From the NCBI GenBank assembly GCA_913020495.1, contig CAJWBJ010000003.1:21718-85717 (forward strand): 64,000 bases of DNA. The letters are read 5' to 3'. Positions 8,588 through 20,800 of the stretch are shown piece by piece; positions within the stretch are counted from its first letter, which is position 1, and each line of letters begins with the position of its first letter. Below the pieces are notes generated by a model that was given only the letters and a program-made list of their open reading frames with translations, was not told the DNA's origin and ran no database searches. A program made the position numbers and the translations under genes. This stretch comes from an uncultured Oleiphilus sp. (GTDB taxonomy: Bacteria; Pseudomonadota; Gammaproteobacteria; Pseudomonadales; Oleiphilaceae).

Positions 8588-10531
8588 GTGACTATAAAGA
8601 ATTCACCATTACAGGGATCAGCTTTATTAAAGAAAGAACAGAGATATGTGAATACTTTTTTGAGTCTCTTATTTTTAGTCACACTTAATGGTTTTATTAC
8701 ATGGTTTTTTAATGGCCATGATACATGGCAACAATGGACTTACCTTTTTCATACCTTGACAGGCTTTTGGCTAGTCTATGTCTTTATTGTATTTGCCTTT
8801 CAGCACATTCGCTTAGCGCAAGGTTTTAAACGCCCCGGTCAAGCCTCTATTGGCTGGCTTAGCTTATTGATCTTTACGCTAGTCTCAGTAACCGGGATTG
8901 TTATTGCTATCATCGGGCAATATGAAGCGCTGCGCTGGATTTATAAATTACACATTGCTAGTGGCATTGCCGTTATTTCTCTTGTTTTAACGCATTTGTT
9001 TTTGTATCGCTGGATTACAAATACCGCCAAGTCCCAAAAGATAAAACGTTCGAGTTTTTCCCAGACGATTAACAAGCAATTTGCATTTAACTTAGGTGCT
9101 TATACTGCCGGCTCAGTTGTACTTATTTTCTTATTAAGCCTTTTATATGATGCTAGAACGACAAACTTTGACGACCAAGCAGCTTTCCCCTTTCAAGCAG
9201 ATTACGGCCCTGGAAAGTTTCTGCCCAGCCTGGCACAAACATCAACTGATTCTTTTTTAGATGCGCGAAGAATTGGGCGATCAGAAAAATGCGGTGTTTG
9301 TCATTCACAAATTACAAAGGAATGGCAATCCTCAATGCATGGTCGTTCTGCATCGGACCCCTTCTTCCAAAAAAACCTGCATTCATTGGTCGATAAAAAA
9401 GGAATTTCTGCAACGCGCTACTGCGCGGGTTGTCATATGCCCATTGCTTTACTAAGTGGCGAGCTATCTTCAGGCGGCCAATTAAAACAGGGAATGCATA
9501 TTGAAGAAGGCGTTAGTTGCATGGGCTGTCATGGCATTAGTAAAGCGATCAGTCTTGAGGGCGTTGGTAGTTATCTTTATCAGCCGGAGCAAGATTATTT
9601 GTTTGGTGATAGTGATCATTTAGTCACGACTGAAATCACAAACTACTTAATTAAAATCAATCCCCGGCAACATCGCTTAGATATGGCACGAGATGTATTA
9701 TCAGACCCCGTTAACTGCGCAACCTGTCACGAACAGTATATCGATAAGGATCTCAACGACTGGGGCTGGGTAAAATTACAAAGCCAGTATCAGGCTTGGG
9801 TTGAAGGCCCATTCTCAACACATAGCAATAAAAACTATGCCGATGAGAAGTCCTATCGCTGCCAAGACTGCCACTTTCCATTAGTCGACAGTGACGATCC
9901 ATCGGCTAATAAAGATGGTAAACACCGTTCACACCGAACCCCGGCTGCAAACACTGCCGTACCTTATGTTTTAGGCGATCTGGAGCAACTTGAAATTGTG
10001 ACTAAATTTCTTCAAGCAGATCGTTTATCCATCACGCTCCATCAAGAAAAAAATGAAACGGGTGAGGTAAATGTAGCCCGATTACATGCCAGCGTATCCA
10101 GTGACCGCATTGGTCACTTCTTCCCTGCAGGTACGATCGATATTAACCAACCATGGATAGAACTAGTCGTCACAGATGCAAAAGGAAAAGATGTATACAC
10201 AAGCGGTACAATCAATGATAAAAATAAAGTAGATAAAGACGCCCGTTTTTATTTTTCTAGCCTAGTAAACCGTCAAGGAAAACGGGTATGGAAGCATGAT
10301 TTATTCAATGCTGTCGGTGAAAGTTACGGTAACTTACTTGCCCCGGGAAAAGCAGATATTCAATCCTACGAGTTTGAAATTCCAAACTGGGCCAAAGCAC
10401 CTCTGGAAGCAAAAGTCCGTTTACGTTATAGAAAATTTAATCACGATTACTCTAGCTGGGCCTTAGAGGATGAGAGCATAAGTTTACCCATTGTAGATAT
10501 GGCTGAGGATACACTAGAGTTAGCTTTCTAG
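8588..10531 (+). CDS. Membrane b-type-like / pentaheme c-type cytochrome fusion, copy 2
   Basis: A 647-residue paralogue of the preceding gene with the same layout: about five N-terminal helices with matching histidines (LFHTLTG, FQHIRLA, KLHIASG, LTHLFLY), then five haem c motifs at C235GVCH, C279AGCH, C311MGCH, C377ATCH and C425QDCH, and the same C-terminal region (FPAGTIDINQPW, FYFSSLVNRQGKRVW). It starts at GTG with AGGAAG about 10 bases upstream, only 3 bp after the previous stop, so it is cotranscribed. Two diverged copies in tandem suggest a heterodimer or two electron-transfer steps (inference). Its stop overlaps the stop of the convergent gene by 4 bp. Confidence 0.8.
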   Translation: MTIKNSPLQGSALLKKEQRYVNTFLSLLFLVTLNGFITWFFNGHDTWQQWTYLFHTLTGFWLVYVFIVFAFQHIRLAQGFKRPGQASIGWLSLLIFTLVSVTGIVIAIIGQYEALRWIYKLHIASGIAVISLVLTHLFLYRWITNTAKSQKIKRSSFSQTINKQFAFNLGAYTAGSVVLIFLLSLLYDARTTNFDDQAAFPFQADYGPGKFLPSLAQTSTDSFLDARRIGRSEKCGVCHSQITKEWQSSMHGRSASDPFFQKNLHSLVDKKGISATRYCAGCHMPIALLSGELSSGGQLKQGMHIEEGVSCMGCHGISKAISLEGVGSYLYQPEQDYLFGDSDHLVTTEITNYLIKINPRQHRLDMARDVLSDPVNCATCHEQYIDKDLNDWGWVKLQSQYQAWVEGPFSTHSNKNYADEKSYRCQDCHFPLVDSDDPSANKDGKHRSHRTPAANTAVPYVLGDLEQLEIVTKFLQADRLSITLHQEKNETGEVNVARLHASVSSDRIGHFFPAGTIDINQPWIELVVTDAKGKDVYTSGTINDKNKVDKDARFYFSSLVNRQGKRVWKHDLFNAVGESYGNLLAPGKADIQSYEFEIPNWAKAPLEAKVRLRYRKFNHDYSSWALEDESISLPIVDMAEDTLELAF

Positions 10532-11448
10532 CCTTCTGAATTAGGGGTAGTAGCTGCAATAATCATTTTAGGTATCAGATATTTTTTTTCAGCATTCAGC
10601 AAGGTTTTTCCTTCAAAAACATATTGCGTTTTAGTGCTATTACTCAAACCAGTTAGCAGTTTGAATTCTTTATTATTTTTCTCAAATTTGGTCATAGTTT
10701 TTTTCGTACAAACGAGTGCTTTATGCGTACACCAAAGTTCAGAAAAGCCTTGATCGCCCGTACGATCAACAAATAAATACCAGTTATACCTAGTGTTCTT
10801 TGCCAGCAAGCTCATTGCCTGCTCTGTTAACCGTGTATTTTCAGGCAAAACAATACCAACATTATGTCGGCTAGTTTTTGGCTTGTTCACTGCACTCACC
10901 CCATAACGTGACCAATCTATCTTAATTGGGCTCGCACTTATAACGGATTCGGCATCAATGATACTCTGACTCAATTTCAAACTTGTAAGCCCTACTTGCC
11001 GACCACCTAACCAATATTGAGGAACAGAATTCGGACTGTAATTCTCAGCCATTTTTTTATTTAAGTTAAACTCTTTTTGTTTAAACTCACCATCACATAC
11101 CGGTTTCACTCTTTCAATAACCGCATCCAATACAATTTGGTCACTGCTTGAGGGGCATTTAAAGAAGGTATTCACGTGATCTAAGCTACGTTCACCCAGA
11201 ATGGGTGACCAGAATAAAAATACATTATAGTTTTGTAGCTGAGCTCTTTTTTTGAGGTCACGAACACAATAAGGACATGATGGGTCTTTAAAAACAACCA
11301 AAGATGGTTTTTCTGGCTTCCATGTTTCTAACAAGAAAGACTTGTGGGTTTCTTTGTCTGGAACTTCTAAGGCTTGCGCCTGAACACAAAAGGAAAAAAA
11401 TGCTGCCGTTAAAACATAAAAGTCACGCAATATTTTAGTGTACTTCAT
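10528..11448 (-). CDS. Exported thioredoxin-fold protein with CPYC motif (DsbC/DsbG-like)
   Basis: About 306 residues with a signal peptide ending CVQAQA at about residue 26. The region FKDPSCPYCVRDL carries a CXXC redox motif of the DsbA/DsbC kind, and SVPQYWLGGR further on has the cis-proline position of thioredoxin folds. A C-terminal half of about 130 residues with a further cysteine pair (WCTHKALVC) is not recognised; it may be substrate-specific. It is the last gene of the giant-protein operon, 30 bp after the coiled-coil gene, so a role in disulfide formation or isomerisation of the operon's cysteine-rich exported proteins is plausible. The ATG at 11448 gives the best signal peptide; a GTG at 11463 is possible. 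Confidence 0.65.
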   Translation of the reverse strand: MKYTKILRDFYVLTAAFFSFCVQAQALEVPDKETHKSFLLETWKPEKPSLVVFKDPSCPYCVRDLKKRAQLQNYNVFLFWSPILGERSLDHVNTFFKCPSSSDQIVLDAVIERVKPVCDGEFKQKEFNLNKKMAENYSPNSVPQYWLGGRQVGLTSLKLSQSIIDAESVISASPIKIDWSRYGVSAVNKPKTSRHNVGIVLPENTRLTEQAMSLLAKNTRYNWYLFVDRTGDQGFSELWCTHKALVCTKKTMTKFEKNNKEFKLLTGLSNSTKTQYVFEGKTLLNAEKKYLIPKMIIAATTPNSEG

Positions 11449-11478
11449 TAAAAAATAACTCACATTAAGGTTCTGGTT

Positions 11479-11892
11479 TTATTTTTCTCGTTGAGCGAGT
11501 TCGTTTTTAGCCAGTTTTAGCACTGTAGCTTTGTACTCATCACTACTTTGCTTTAACTGACGTTCTATTTTCTCTCTTTCCTCTAAATCAGATAAGTTGT
11601 CGTTATAATCCGTAATAATTTTTGCCATTTTCTGGTCGAGTTCGTTATTCTTTTCAACTAAGGCGGCATGTTCATTGTCATTCAACTTAAATATTTCTAT
11701 CGGCGTAGCCTGACGCTTAATAAGGTTCGCATATTCAGCATTAGTGTCTACCTGTTTTACCCCTGTTTGCTGTTTTTTAGCATGATGCAGATCTACAGGA
11801 CTTAGTGCTCGTTTGTTCCCATCCCATAACATATATCCCCCTGCAATCATCAGCGTTAACGCTATGGATACTGAAGCTTTTTTAGTCATCAT
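11479..11892 (-). CDS. Small membrane-anchored coiled-coil protein
   Basis: 137 residues with a signal anchor at about residues 7-24 (ALTLMIAGGYMLW). The rest is highly charged and helical (KNNELDQKMAKIITDYND, LEEREKIERQLKQSSDEY), consistent with a coiled coil facing the periplasm. I do not recognise a family. Its ATG overlaps the stop of the giant gene (ATGA), so it is translationally coupled and probably works with that protein, perhaps in assembly or secretion (inference). Confidence 0.55.
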   Translation of the reverse strand: MMTKKASVSIALTLMIAGGYMLWDGNKRALSPVDLHHAKKQQTGVKQVDTNAEYANLIKRQATPIEIFKLNDNEHAALVEKNNELDQKMAKIITDYNDNLSDLEEREKIERQLKQSSDEYKATVLKLAKNELAQREK

Positions 11893-14800
11893 GGTGCCAC
11901 CGTAAATTTAGAAGCATAACTGGTGTGATAGCCTACACGATTTCCTGAAAAATCATGTAGGTAAGCATTTTCATCATTGAAATAACGATAACTGACATAA
12001 ACCTCATAGACATGCCCTGCATCTAAATCACTAGATGGGGTAAATGTCACTTTGGTGTTTCCATCACTAAGAGCCAACGTTCCAGTCACATCATAAGCAG
12101 TATCAGTTCTGTCATACACTCTAAAACTGGTCGAACTCAAACTCAGCGGATCAATCGCTTCACTCAGAGTTACTTCTATCGTTGTGTTCGCCAAAACACC
12201 CGTTGCATCATTCAAAGGAAAATCAGTTAATATCGTTCCTTCAGCAGTATCCGTCACAGCAGAGGTTGTGAATGTCGACACGAACGCAGGTGTTTGTACA
12301 TTGCCGGCATAGTCTTCTGTACCATTTACTGTAAGTGTATATAGGGTCGAGGCATCAAGTTCAGCATCAGGTATCAAGTTATACAAACTTAAGCCTGGGT
12401 TGAAAATCCAACTCATTGGCTGCTGAACATCCAAATCATCTTTTAAGTTTAGGCTATTTGCTAATGAAACAGTATTAACGGCCTCATCAAATTCAAGCAC
12501 CAGTCGAGCATTTAAAGGAACATCAACTTGTGCATCAGCGAGACTCAGCGCATTCACCGTTGGCGCTGTGGTATCTGCAACCTCTGCAACTGTAAACTTG
12601 ATTGCAAACGCAGTACTGTACCCTACCCTATTCCCTGAATAATCATGCAAATAGGCATTCTCATCATTGAAATAACGGTAACTTAAATACAGTTCGTATT
12701 CATGGGTAGCATCCAATTCGCTTGTAGGTACAAACGAAATTTTAGTATTCGCCTCACTCAAGCTTAAAGTACCGGTAACATCGTAAGCCGTATCGGTTCT
12801 GTCATACACTCTAAAGCTGGTTGCATTCAGACTAAGCGGGTCTATCGCCTCACTTAGCAATACCTCTATCAAAGTATTTGTGGGGACTAAGCTCGCACCA
12901 TTAATAGGGGATATTAAAGCAATACTTCCCTGACTTGTGTCCGACTCCGTTCCTGTTGTAAAACTGGTTGTCACGGCGGTTGTCATTTGATTACCAGTAT
13001 AATCCTCAACGCCATTTATGGTTATTGTATACGCTGTATTTGTACTTAAATCAGTATCAGGCAATAAGGTAATTAGCCTTAATCCTGCATTGTATGACCA
13101 AGAGAAATCAAACACCGTATTGAGGTCATCTTTTAAGGTAATATTATTTACGAGTGTTATGTGATTAATGTCTTCATCAAATTCAATTACAAAACGTGCA
13201 TTAATCGGAACGCCTGTTTGGCCTTCAATCACACTGGTTGAACTCACAAGAGGTGCACTACTATCAACATCGGTTCCTGTCGTGAAATTCATGGCGATAG
13301 CGGTATGATAACCGACTCTGTTGCCTACATAATCTTTCAAATATGCATTTTCATCATTGTAATAACGATAGCTAATATAAACTTCATACTCATGCGAGGC
13401 ATCCAGGTTAGTGGAAGGAGTGAATGTAACCTTTGTATTATTAACACTTAAGCTCAAAGTGCCTGTGACATCATAGGCAGCATCCGTTTTGTCGTTGACT
13501 CGAAAGCTTGTGCTATTGAGACTTAGCGGGTCGATAGGCTCGTCCAACAAAAATTCAATCTTTGTATCTATCGGAACATTCGTGGCATTTGATAGAGGTG
13601 CACGCTCGATGATCGAGCCTTGTGTTGTATCTGTAGATGCCCCCGTACTAAAACTTGTAGAGAAAGCACTAACAATTTGGTTACCAGCAAAGTCTTCCGT
13701 GCCATTCAAGCTAAAAGTAAACGTTGTATTAGCGTCCAGTGCATTAGTGGGCGTCACTCGAAGTAATGTCAATGCCTTATCATAGGCCCATGTGAAAGCC
13801 TGTGGCACATTACTTTGATCTTCTAAGGTAATGCTGTCACCTACCGAAATAAGATTAATGTCGGCATCAAATTTAACAACAAATCGTGCATTGGTCGGCA
13901 CATCAGTCAAGCCATCTGCAATGCTCTGACCTTCAATAGCGGGTATGGCCGTATCCGAGCCACTGCCAGCAGTAAATGTACTTAACGCTGCATAGGTACG
14001 CCCAATAATATTACCGGCATGATCAAGTAAGAAGTTTATTCCGCTCGCATAATTATAACTTGCGAAGATTGAATACTCATGGTCTGCCGTTAAATTAGCA
14101 GTCGGTGTTAGTGTAATACGTGTATTGTTTTCGCTTAACCCCAGTACACCTGCCACAACCACTGCGTCAGTATTATCATATAAATAGAAGCTATCGCTGG
14201 TAAGCGTTTCGGGATCCATCGCCTCAGACAAAGATGCCTCAATTAAGGTATTAACGGGCACATTAACAGCGGCAGTAAATGGCGAAGCGAATAGAATAGA
14301 ACCGGTTAAATGATCAATGCCATCACCAGTGGTAAAGTCTATATTTACTGGACTCGCCAACACATTACTAGAGCGGTCTTCAACATCCTGAACCGTTAAG
14401 CTATAAGTAGTATTGGCACTTAGTACCTGAGTCGGTGTCAATATAAGCTCTGTTTGACTTGCATTCAGGCTCATATTGAAAGGTATACGCGTACTACCGG
14501 CATCCTCAATAAATACCTGTTCACCCTCAAAGAGGCTCACTTTATTGATCGGTTCATCAAAACGTATACGTATTTTACTATTTGTCGGTAGACCTGTTTG
14601 CCCATCGATTAAGCTGATCGCTTCGATGGTTGGCGCAGTGCTATCACTGACCAAAGCTGTATCAAAATAGAAACTATTATTATTGATACTATTCCCAGCA
14701 AGATCTCTTAAATAATAAATATAGTAATAATACCTCTGCCCAAGGGTAAGCGCATCGTCAGGAACGAGTGTAATGGTTGTTCCATCATTTGAAAGACTAA

Positions 14801-17800
14801 CGCTGGCTGCAACAGTCGTGTTATCAACAGTATCACGTAAATATACACCACTTTCCGTGATACTAACTGGATCAACTTCTGCTGATAGCTTAGCAGTAAT
14901 ATACGTACTTACTGCAACATCTGTCGCTCCTGATACAGGCGTATTTTGAATTACAGATGCTCTGTCGAGAAGGATATTATTTGCTGTATTAAACGTTGAG
15001 CTAAACGCGACAATTTGATTACCAGCAATATCAGTCACACTCGGTACGTTTTCAGTCACGGCACTATCTTTAGGTAAGTTGATAGTTATGGGGGAATAAC
15101 TGATTTCTCGGTCATTCGCTGCGAACGTTACATTTAGACCTGCATTACTTGGGAAGCTCAACGGGTTCAGACGCTCATCTACTCTTACATAATATTTGGC
15201 ATTTAAAGGCACGTTGTTTGAGCCATCTGCCGGACTCATCATTAAGACCGTGGGGGATTGTGTATCTTCAACCGCAGTTTCACCTGTAGTGAAACCAAAC
15301 AAGCCGCTATAATAGTAGGATGCATCGCCTTCTGTATCCATAACACCATCAGTCACACGCACATAATAGTATGCATTTTGTGCTAACAAGCTGACTGCTT
15401 CTATAGTAATAGTCACACCATCAGCAGCTAAATTAACCGCAGCATCAACAGCAACACCATTCGCATCAAGTAAGAGGACATTTGTATCATTCACCGTCGT
15501 AGCATCTAATATTTCATTGTAGCGAACCTGTAATTTCGGATTCAAAGGAATATCAGCAGAACTATTTGTCGGACTATAGATTACCGGTGTTGGACGGACA
15601 CCAATCAGATCCCCAACCTCTGCTGGCGTAGTAAATGTGGTTTTATAGTTATATAAGGCATTTCCTGACAAGTCCGTCGCGGTACTTTGTAGATAAATAT
15701 GAATTAGCGCATTAGATTCAAAGGTATTATCAGGCACAAATTCAATCACTTGGCCATTCACTAATACACTCGTGCTACCAGAAATTGGCACACCATTTTG
15801 AACAACATAGAAAGCATTTGTAATGCTAGCGCTATCAAGACGTTCATTACTATAGAGCACTATTTTTTCAGTTTTTTGTGTTGCTCCATTAGCAGGGTAC
15901 TGTCTTACAATACTGGGTCGTTGTGTATCTGTATCCACGACCCCCGTCGTAAAAATACTCGCAAAATCAGCTAAGTTATTACCCGATAGATCTTTCACCT
16001 CATTGGTTACAATCAAGGTCACGATGGTTTCGCTGGGCAAGCTTGCATTCAATGTTACGGTTCTGTTATCCGTCGAACGATAAACAGAAGGCTGAATTAA
16101 ACTGCCATTCACCCAGAAAAAGAAATGATTATTATTAACCGTACTTGAATCAAGTGACTCGCTAAACGTGATAACCACTGGCTGATTCGGCCTAACATCT
16201 AAGCTTGCATCTGCAGGTGATACACTCACGACTGTTGGCACCTGGTTATCAATATTGGGCGCCGTAGTGAAATAGGAGCTGAATTGTCGTGAAGTGTATG
16301 CGTTACCCGAGAAATCAGCCACTTTTGACACATACACATTAATGCGCTGTTCACCTGGGAAAGGGTCAAGAGGCGTAAAAGTCACCACATTACCACTCAC
16401 AGTGAAATCCCCAGCCACATTACCAGTTAAACCATTTACGCGTATTTCTATAGAAGTAAGCGTATGAGGATCAACGGCTTCATCAAACGTGATCACAACA
16501 TTAGAATTAGCTGCAATATCAATAGCGGTATTCACAGGCGAAACGGTAGACACTCTTGGGTAAGCCGTATCAGCTTCAGTACCAGTTCCCGTTGTAAAGG
16601 CTATCGTATACTCCGGAAGCTGATTGCCTGCATAATCACATACGCCTGTTATATTAATTTGATATGCAGTTGAAGCTAGTAGGTCTTCTGGCACAGTCAA
16701 AGCTAATTGATATTGATTGAGCAAGACGGCATCGAGCGTTAACGGACTAGCGCCACCTGTAAGTGTGGCAATGGTATCGTCAGCGCATAAAGAACTTAAC
16801 AATTGTTCAGAATGTAATACCAGACGTGTATTGAGTGGCATTTCGGTCGCGCCATCTACAAAACTTGGTTCAACGCTTAAACTCGCTTCAACAGCAGTGT
16901 CACCGGTGGTGAAGTCAGTATAATGATACGAGCCCACTCTGTTACCCGCTAAATCGAGTAAAAATGTGCCATAGCTCCAATACAAGCGATATTTGTGATA
17001 CGGCAATAAGTCAACATTAGGTACGAAACTTAAATGCGTGTCATTTTCACTTAAGGTAGATACGCCCACTACCTTTTTATTCAATGTTAGGTCTTGCAAA
17101 TAGAAAGATGAGGCATTCATGGTCAGTGGGTCAATTCGCTCACTCAAACGTACCCTTAACGCTATATTCAATGGCGCATTAGTCGTACCGTTTTTTGGAG
17201 TAAAATCTGTATAAACTCCTATCTGGTTATCAATTGAACTCGCAGTAGTGAATTGTATATTTGTACTGGTCGCTAAAGCATTGCCGGACCTATCAGTAAT
17301 GTCTTGGATCGTTAGGCTGTAATTACTATTTGGAGCTAATACTTGTGCAGGAATTAATAACAACTCTGTTTGGCTAGCATCCAGACTGGTATTGAATGGC
17401 ACTCGAACATTATTAGCATCTTCTATGAATACTTGCTCGCCTTCGAAGAAACTCACATTATTAATCGGTTCATTAAAACGAATACGCAACTGCATATTGG
17501 TAGGTATATCAATTTGGCCGTCGACAAGACTTATGCCTTCAATAACCGGTGCCGTGCTATCCGTTTCAAAGCTGGTATCGAAATAGTAAGAGTTGTTATA
17601 CGTGCTATTACCAGCGAGATCTCTTAAATAATAAATGTAGTAGTAATAACGTCGCCCTACCTTTAAAGCCTCGTCCGGTATAATAGTAATGGTTTTTCCA
17701 TCTGGTGCCAGATTAACGGTGGCGGCAACAACAGTATTATTCTCACTATCTCTTAAATAGACGCCATCTGAAGTAATGCTGACGGGATCAATAGCTGTAG

Positions 17801-20800
17801 ATAATTTGACAGCCATACTGGTATTAACAGCAACATCTGTCGCCCCGGATATTGGAGAATTCTTAATAATACTTACCCGATCCAAGTTAATACTATTTGC
17901 CGTATTAAACGTCGTACTGAAGGTTGTTATTTGGTTGCCAGCAATATCTGTCATAGTGGGTACACTCTCTGTAACCTCACTATCCATAGGTAAAATAATA
18001 TCTACTGGCGCATAACTGACCTCTTTATCATTCGCTGAAAACATCACATTCAGACCAGCATCAACAGGGAAACTCAATGGATTCAAACGTTCATTTACAC
18101 GCACATAGTATTGAGCATTCAAAGGCACATTTGTTGAACCGTTGGCGGGACTCATCATTAAGACAGTAGGAGATTGCGTATCTTCTACCGCTGTTTCACC
18201 TGTAGTAAAGCCAAATAAACCACTGTAATAATAGGAAGCATCTCCCTCTGTATCAGCAACGCCATCAGTCACACGCACATAATAGTATGCATTTTGTATT
18301 AGCAAACTGACGGGGGCTATCATAATCGTCATGCCATCAGCAGCTAAGTTAACCGTAGCATCGACAGTAATACCATTGGCATCAAGTAGCATGACATTCG
18401 TATCATTCACCGTCGAAGCATCTAATATTTCATTGTAGCGAACTTGTAACTTCGGATTCAGAGGTATATCGGTGGAACCGTTTGTAGGACTATATATTAC
18501 GGGCGTTGGACGCACGCCGATCAGGTCCCCAACCTCTGCTGGCGTACGGAAGTAAGTCTGGTAATTATATAAAGCATTATCAGACAAATCAGTCGCTGTG
18601 CTTTGCAGATAGATATGAACTAAAGCGTTCGATTCAAAGGTATTATCAGGCACAAACTCAATCACTTGGCCATCGACTGAAATAGTAGTCGTACCAGAAA
18701 TTAATATACCATTTTGCGCAATATGAAAAGCATCCGTAATACTATTACTATCTAAACGTTCATTACTATAAAGCACAATTTTATCAGTTATTTGTGTTGC
18801 GCCATTAGTAGGATATTGTCGAACAATACTAGGTCGCTGCCTATCCGTATCCGCCACCCCAGTTGTAAAGATACTTGTGAAATCGGCTAAAACATTACCG
18901 GATAAGTCTTTAACGTTGTTAGTTACAATCAAAGTCACGAGACTTTCACTAGGTAAACTGGCATTTAATGTGACGGTACGATTATCTGTCGAACGATAAA
19001 CTGTTGGCGTAATTAACGCGCCATTCGCCCAATATACAAAATGGGTATTATTTAGGGTGCTGGAGTCTAATGATTCACTGAAGGTAATAACCACAGGTTG
19101 GCTAGGGTTAATATCTAAACTATTGTCAGCAGGAGAAACACTCACGACTGTTGGCACCTGGTTATCAAGATTAGGTGCCGTGGTAAAATAGGAGCTGAAC
19201 TGTCGTGAGGTATATGCGTTACCCGAGAAATCAGCCACTTTAGATACATACACATTAATACGCTGTTCACCGGGGAAAGGATCAAGAGGCGTGAAAGTCA
19301 CCACATTACCACTCGCTGTGAAATCACCTGCCACATTACCAGTTAAACCATTTACACGTACTTCTATAGAAGCAAGCGTATGAGGGTCAACAATTTCATC
19401 AAAAGTGATCACTACATTAGAATTCGCGGCAACATCTATGGCTGTATTCAGCGGCGAAACAGTGGAAACTCTTGGGTAAGCCGTATCGGCTTCTGTATCG
19501 GTGCCGGTGGTAAATGTAATCGTATACGCTGCAAGTTCATTGCCCGAATAATCACACACACCAGTTACTGTGAGCTGATAGCTCGTAGAGGCAAGGAGAT
19601 TTTCTGGCACAGTTAGAGCTAGTTGATATTGGCTGAGCAAGGCTGCATCGAGGGTTAACGGACTAGCACCGCCAGTGAGTGTGGCGACAGTATCACTGAC
19701 ACATAAAGGACTTAGTAATCGTTCAGAGTTTAATACCAACCGTGTATTCAATGGCATCTCTGCCGCGCCATCCACAAAACTAGGCACAACGGTTAAGCTC
19801 GTTCCAACCGCAGAGTCACTGGTCGTGAAGTCAGTATAATGGTACGAGCCGATTCGGTTACCTGCCAAGTCGAGTAAAAATGTGCCATAACTCCAGTACA
19901 AGCGATATTTGTGATACGGCAATAAATCAACATTGGGTGTAAAACTTAAACGCGTATTGCCTTCACTTAGAGTTGTTTGCCCCTGAACCGGTTTATTCAC
20001 AGTAAGGTCTTGTAGGTAGAAGGTAGCAGTAGATACAGATGTGGGTGCCACACGCTCATTTAAACGAACGCTTAATTCTATATTTAAGGGAGCATCAATT
20101 GTATTGTGGGTTGGAGTGAAGCTTGTATACGCACCTTGCGTAGTGTCCGATTCAGCGCCTGTATTAAAACCAATAACGACTGCACTAGGGATCAGGTTCC
20201 CACTTAAATCCTGAATATTGTCAATATCTAAGGTATAACTACTATCCGCAGTAAGCAGTTCGTTCGGTGTTAGAGTGACGGTACGTCGGTCATTTGCAAG
20301 AACATGAGCCGTCGCTACATCAACTCCATCTAACTTGAGTTTTAATTTAGAGAGATAAAGTGCATTAATTGGTTCATCAAAACGAACAATAAGCTTCGCA
20401 TTTAAGGGTACATTCACATCACCATGGCTAATGTTCGTCACCTCAACAAGCGGTGCGTCACCATCTAACTCGAAAGAGGTTGTAAAGTATCTATATGTTC
20501 CAGATAAGTTATTCCCAAACAGATCCGTTATTTCTGAACTTAAATAAACACGATGCTGGCGCCCCACTAAAAATGCAGCATTTGGAACAAAGCTAATAAC
20601 CGTTTTATCATCATTAACACTGATGATGCCCGGGATCTTCAGGCTATTCGCCAGGTCGATGACTACAAAACTCTCGTCCGTAACTGTACCAGGGTTAATT
20701 GCTTCGCTCATTATTACTGTTAACGCGGCATTTACAGGCACATCCACCGCATTGTTTGTTGGGTTAATGTCAGCTATTTCTGGTCGCGTAGTATCAATCA

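Noticed and set aside
11892..20147. Repeats that could be mistaken for CRISPR
   Set aside because: They are long, in-frame, degenerate domain repeats with no short identical repeats and spacers, and no cas genes are present.
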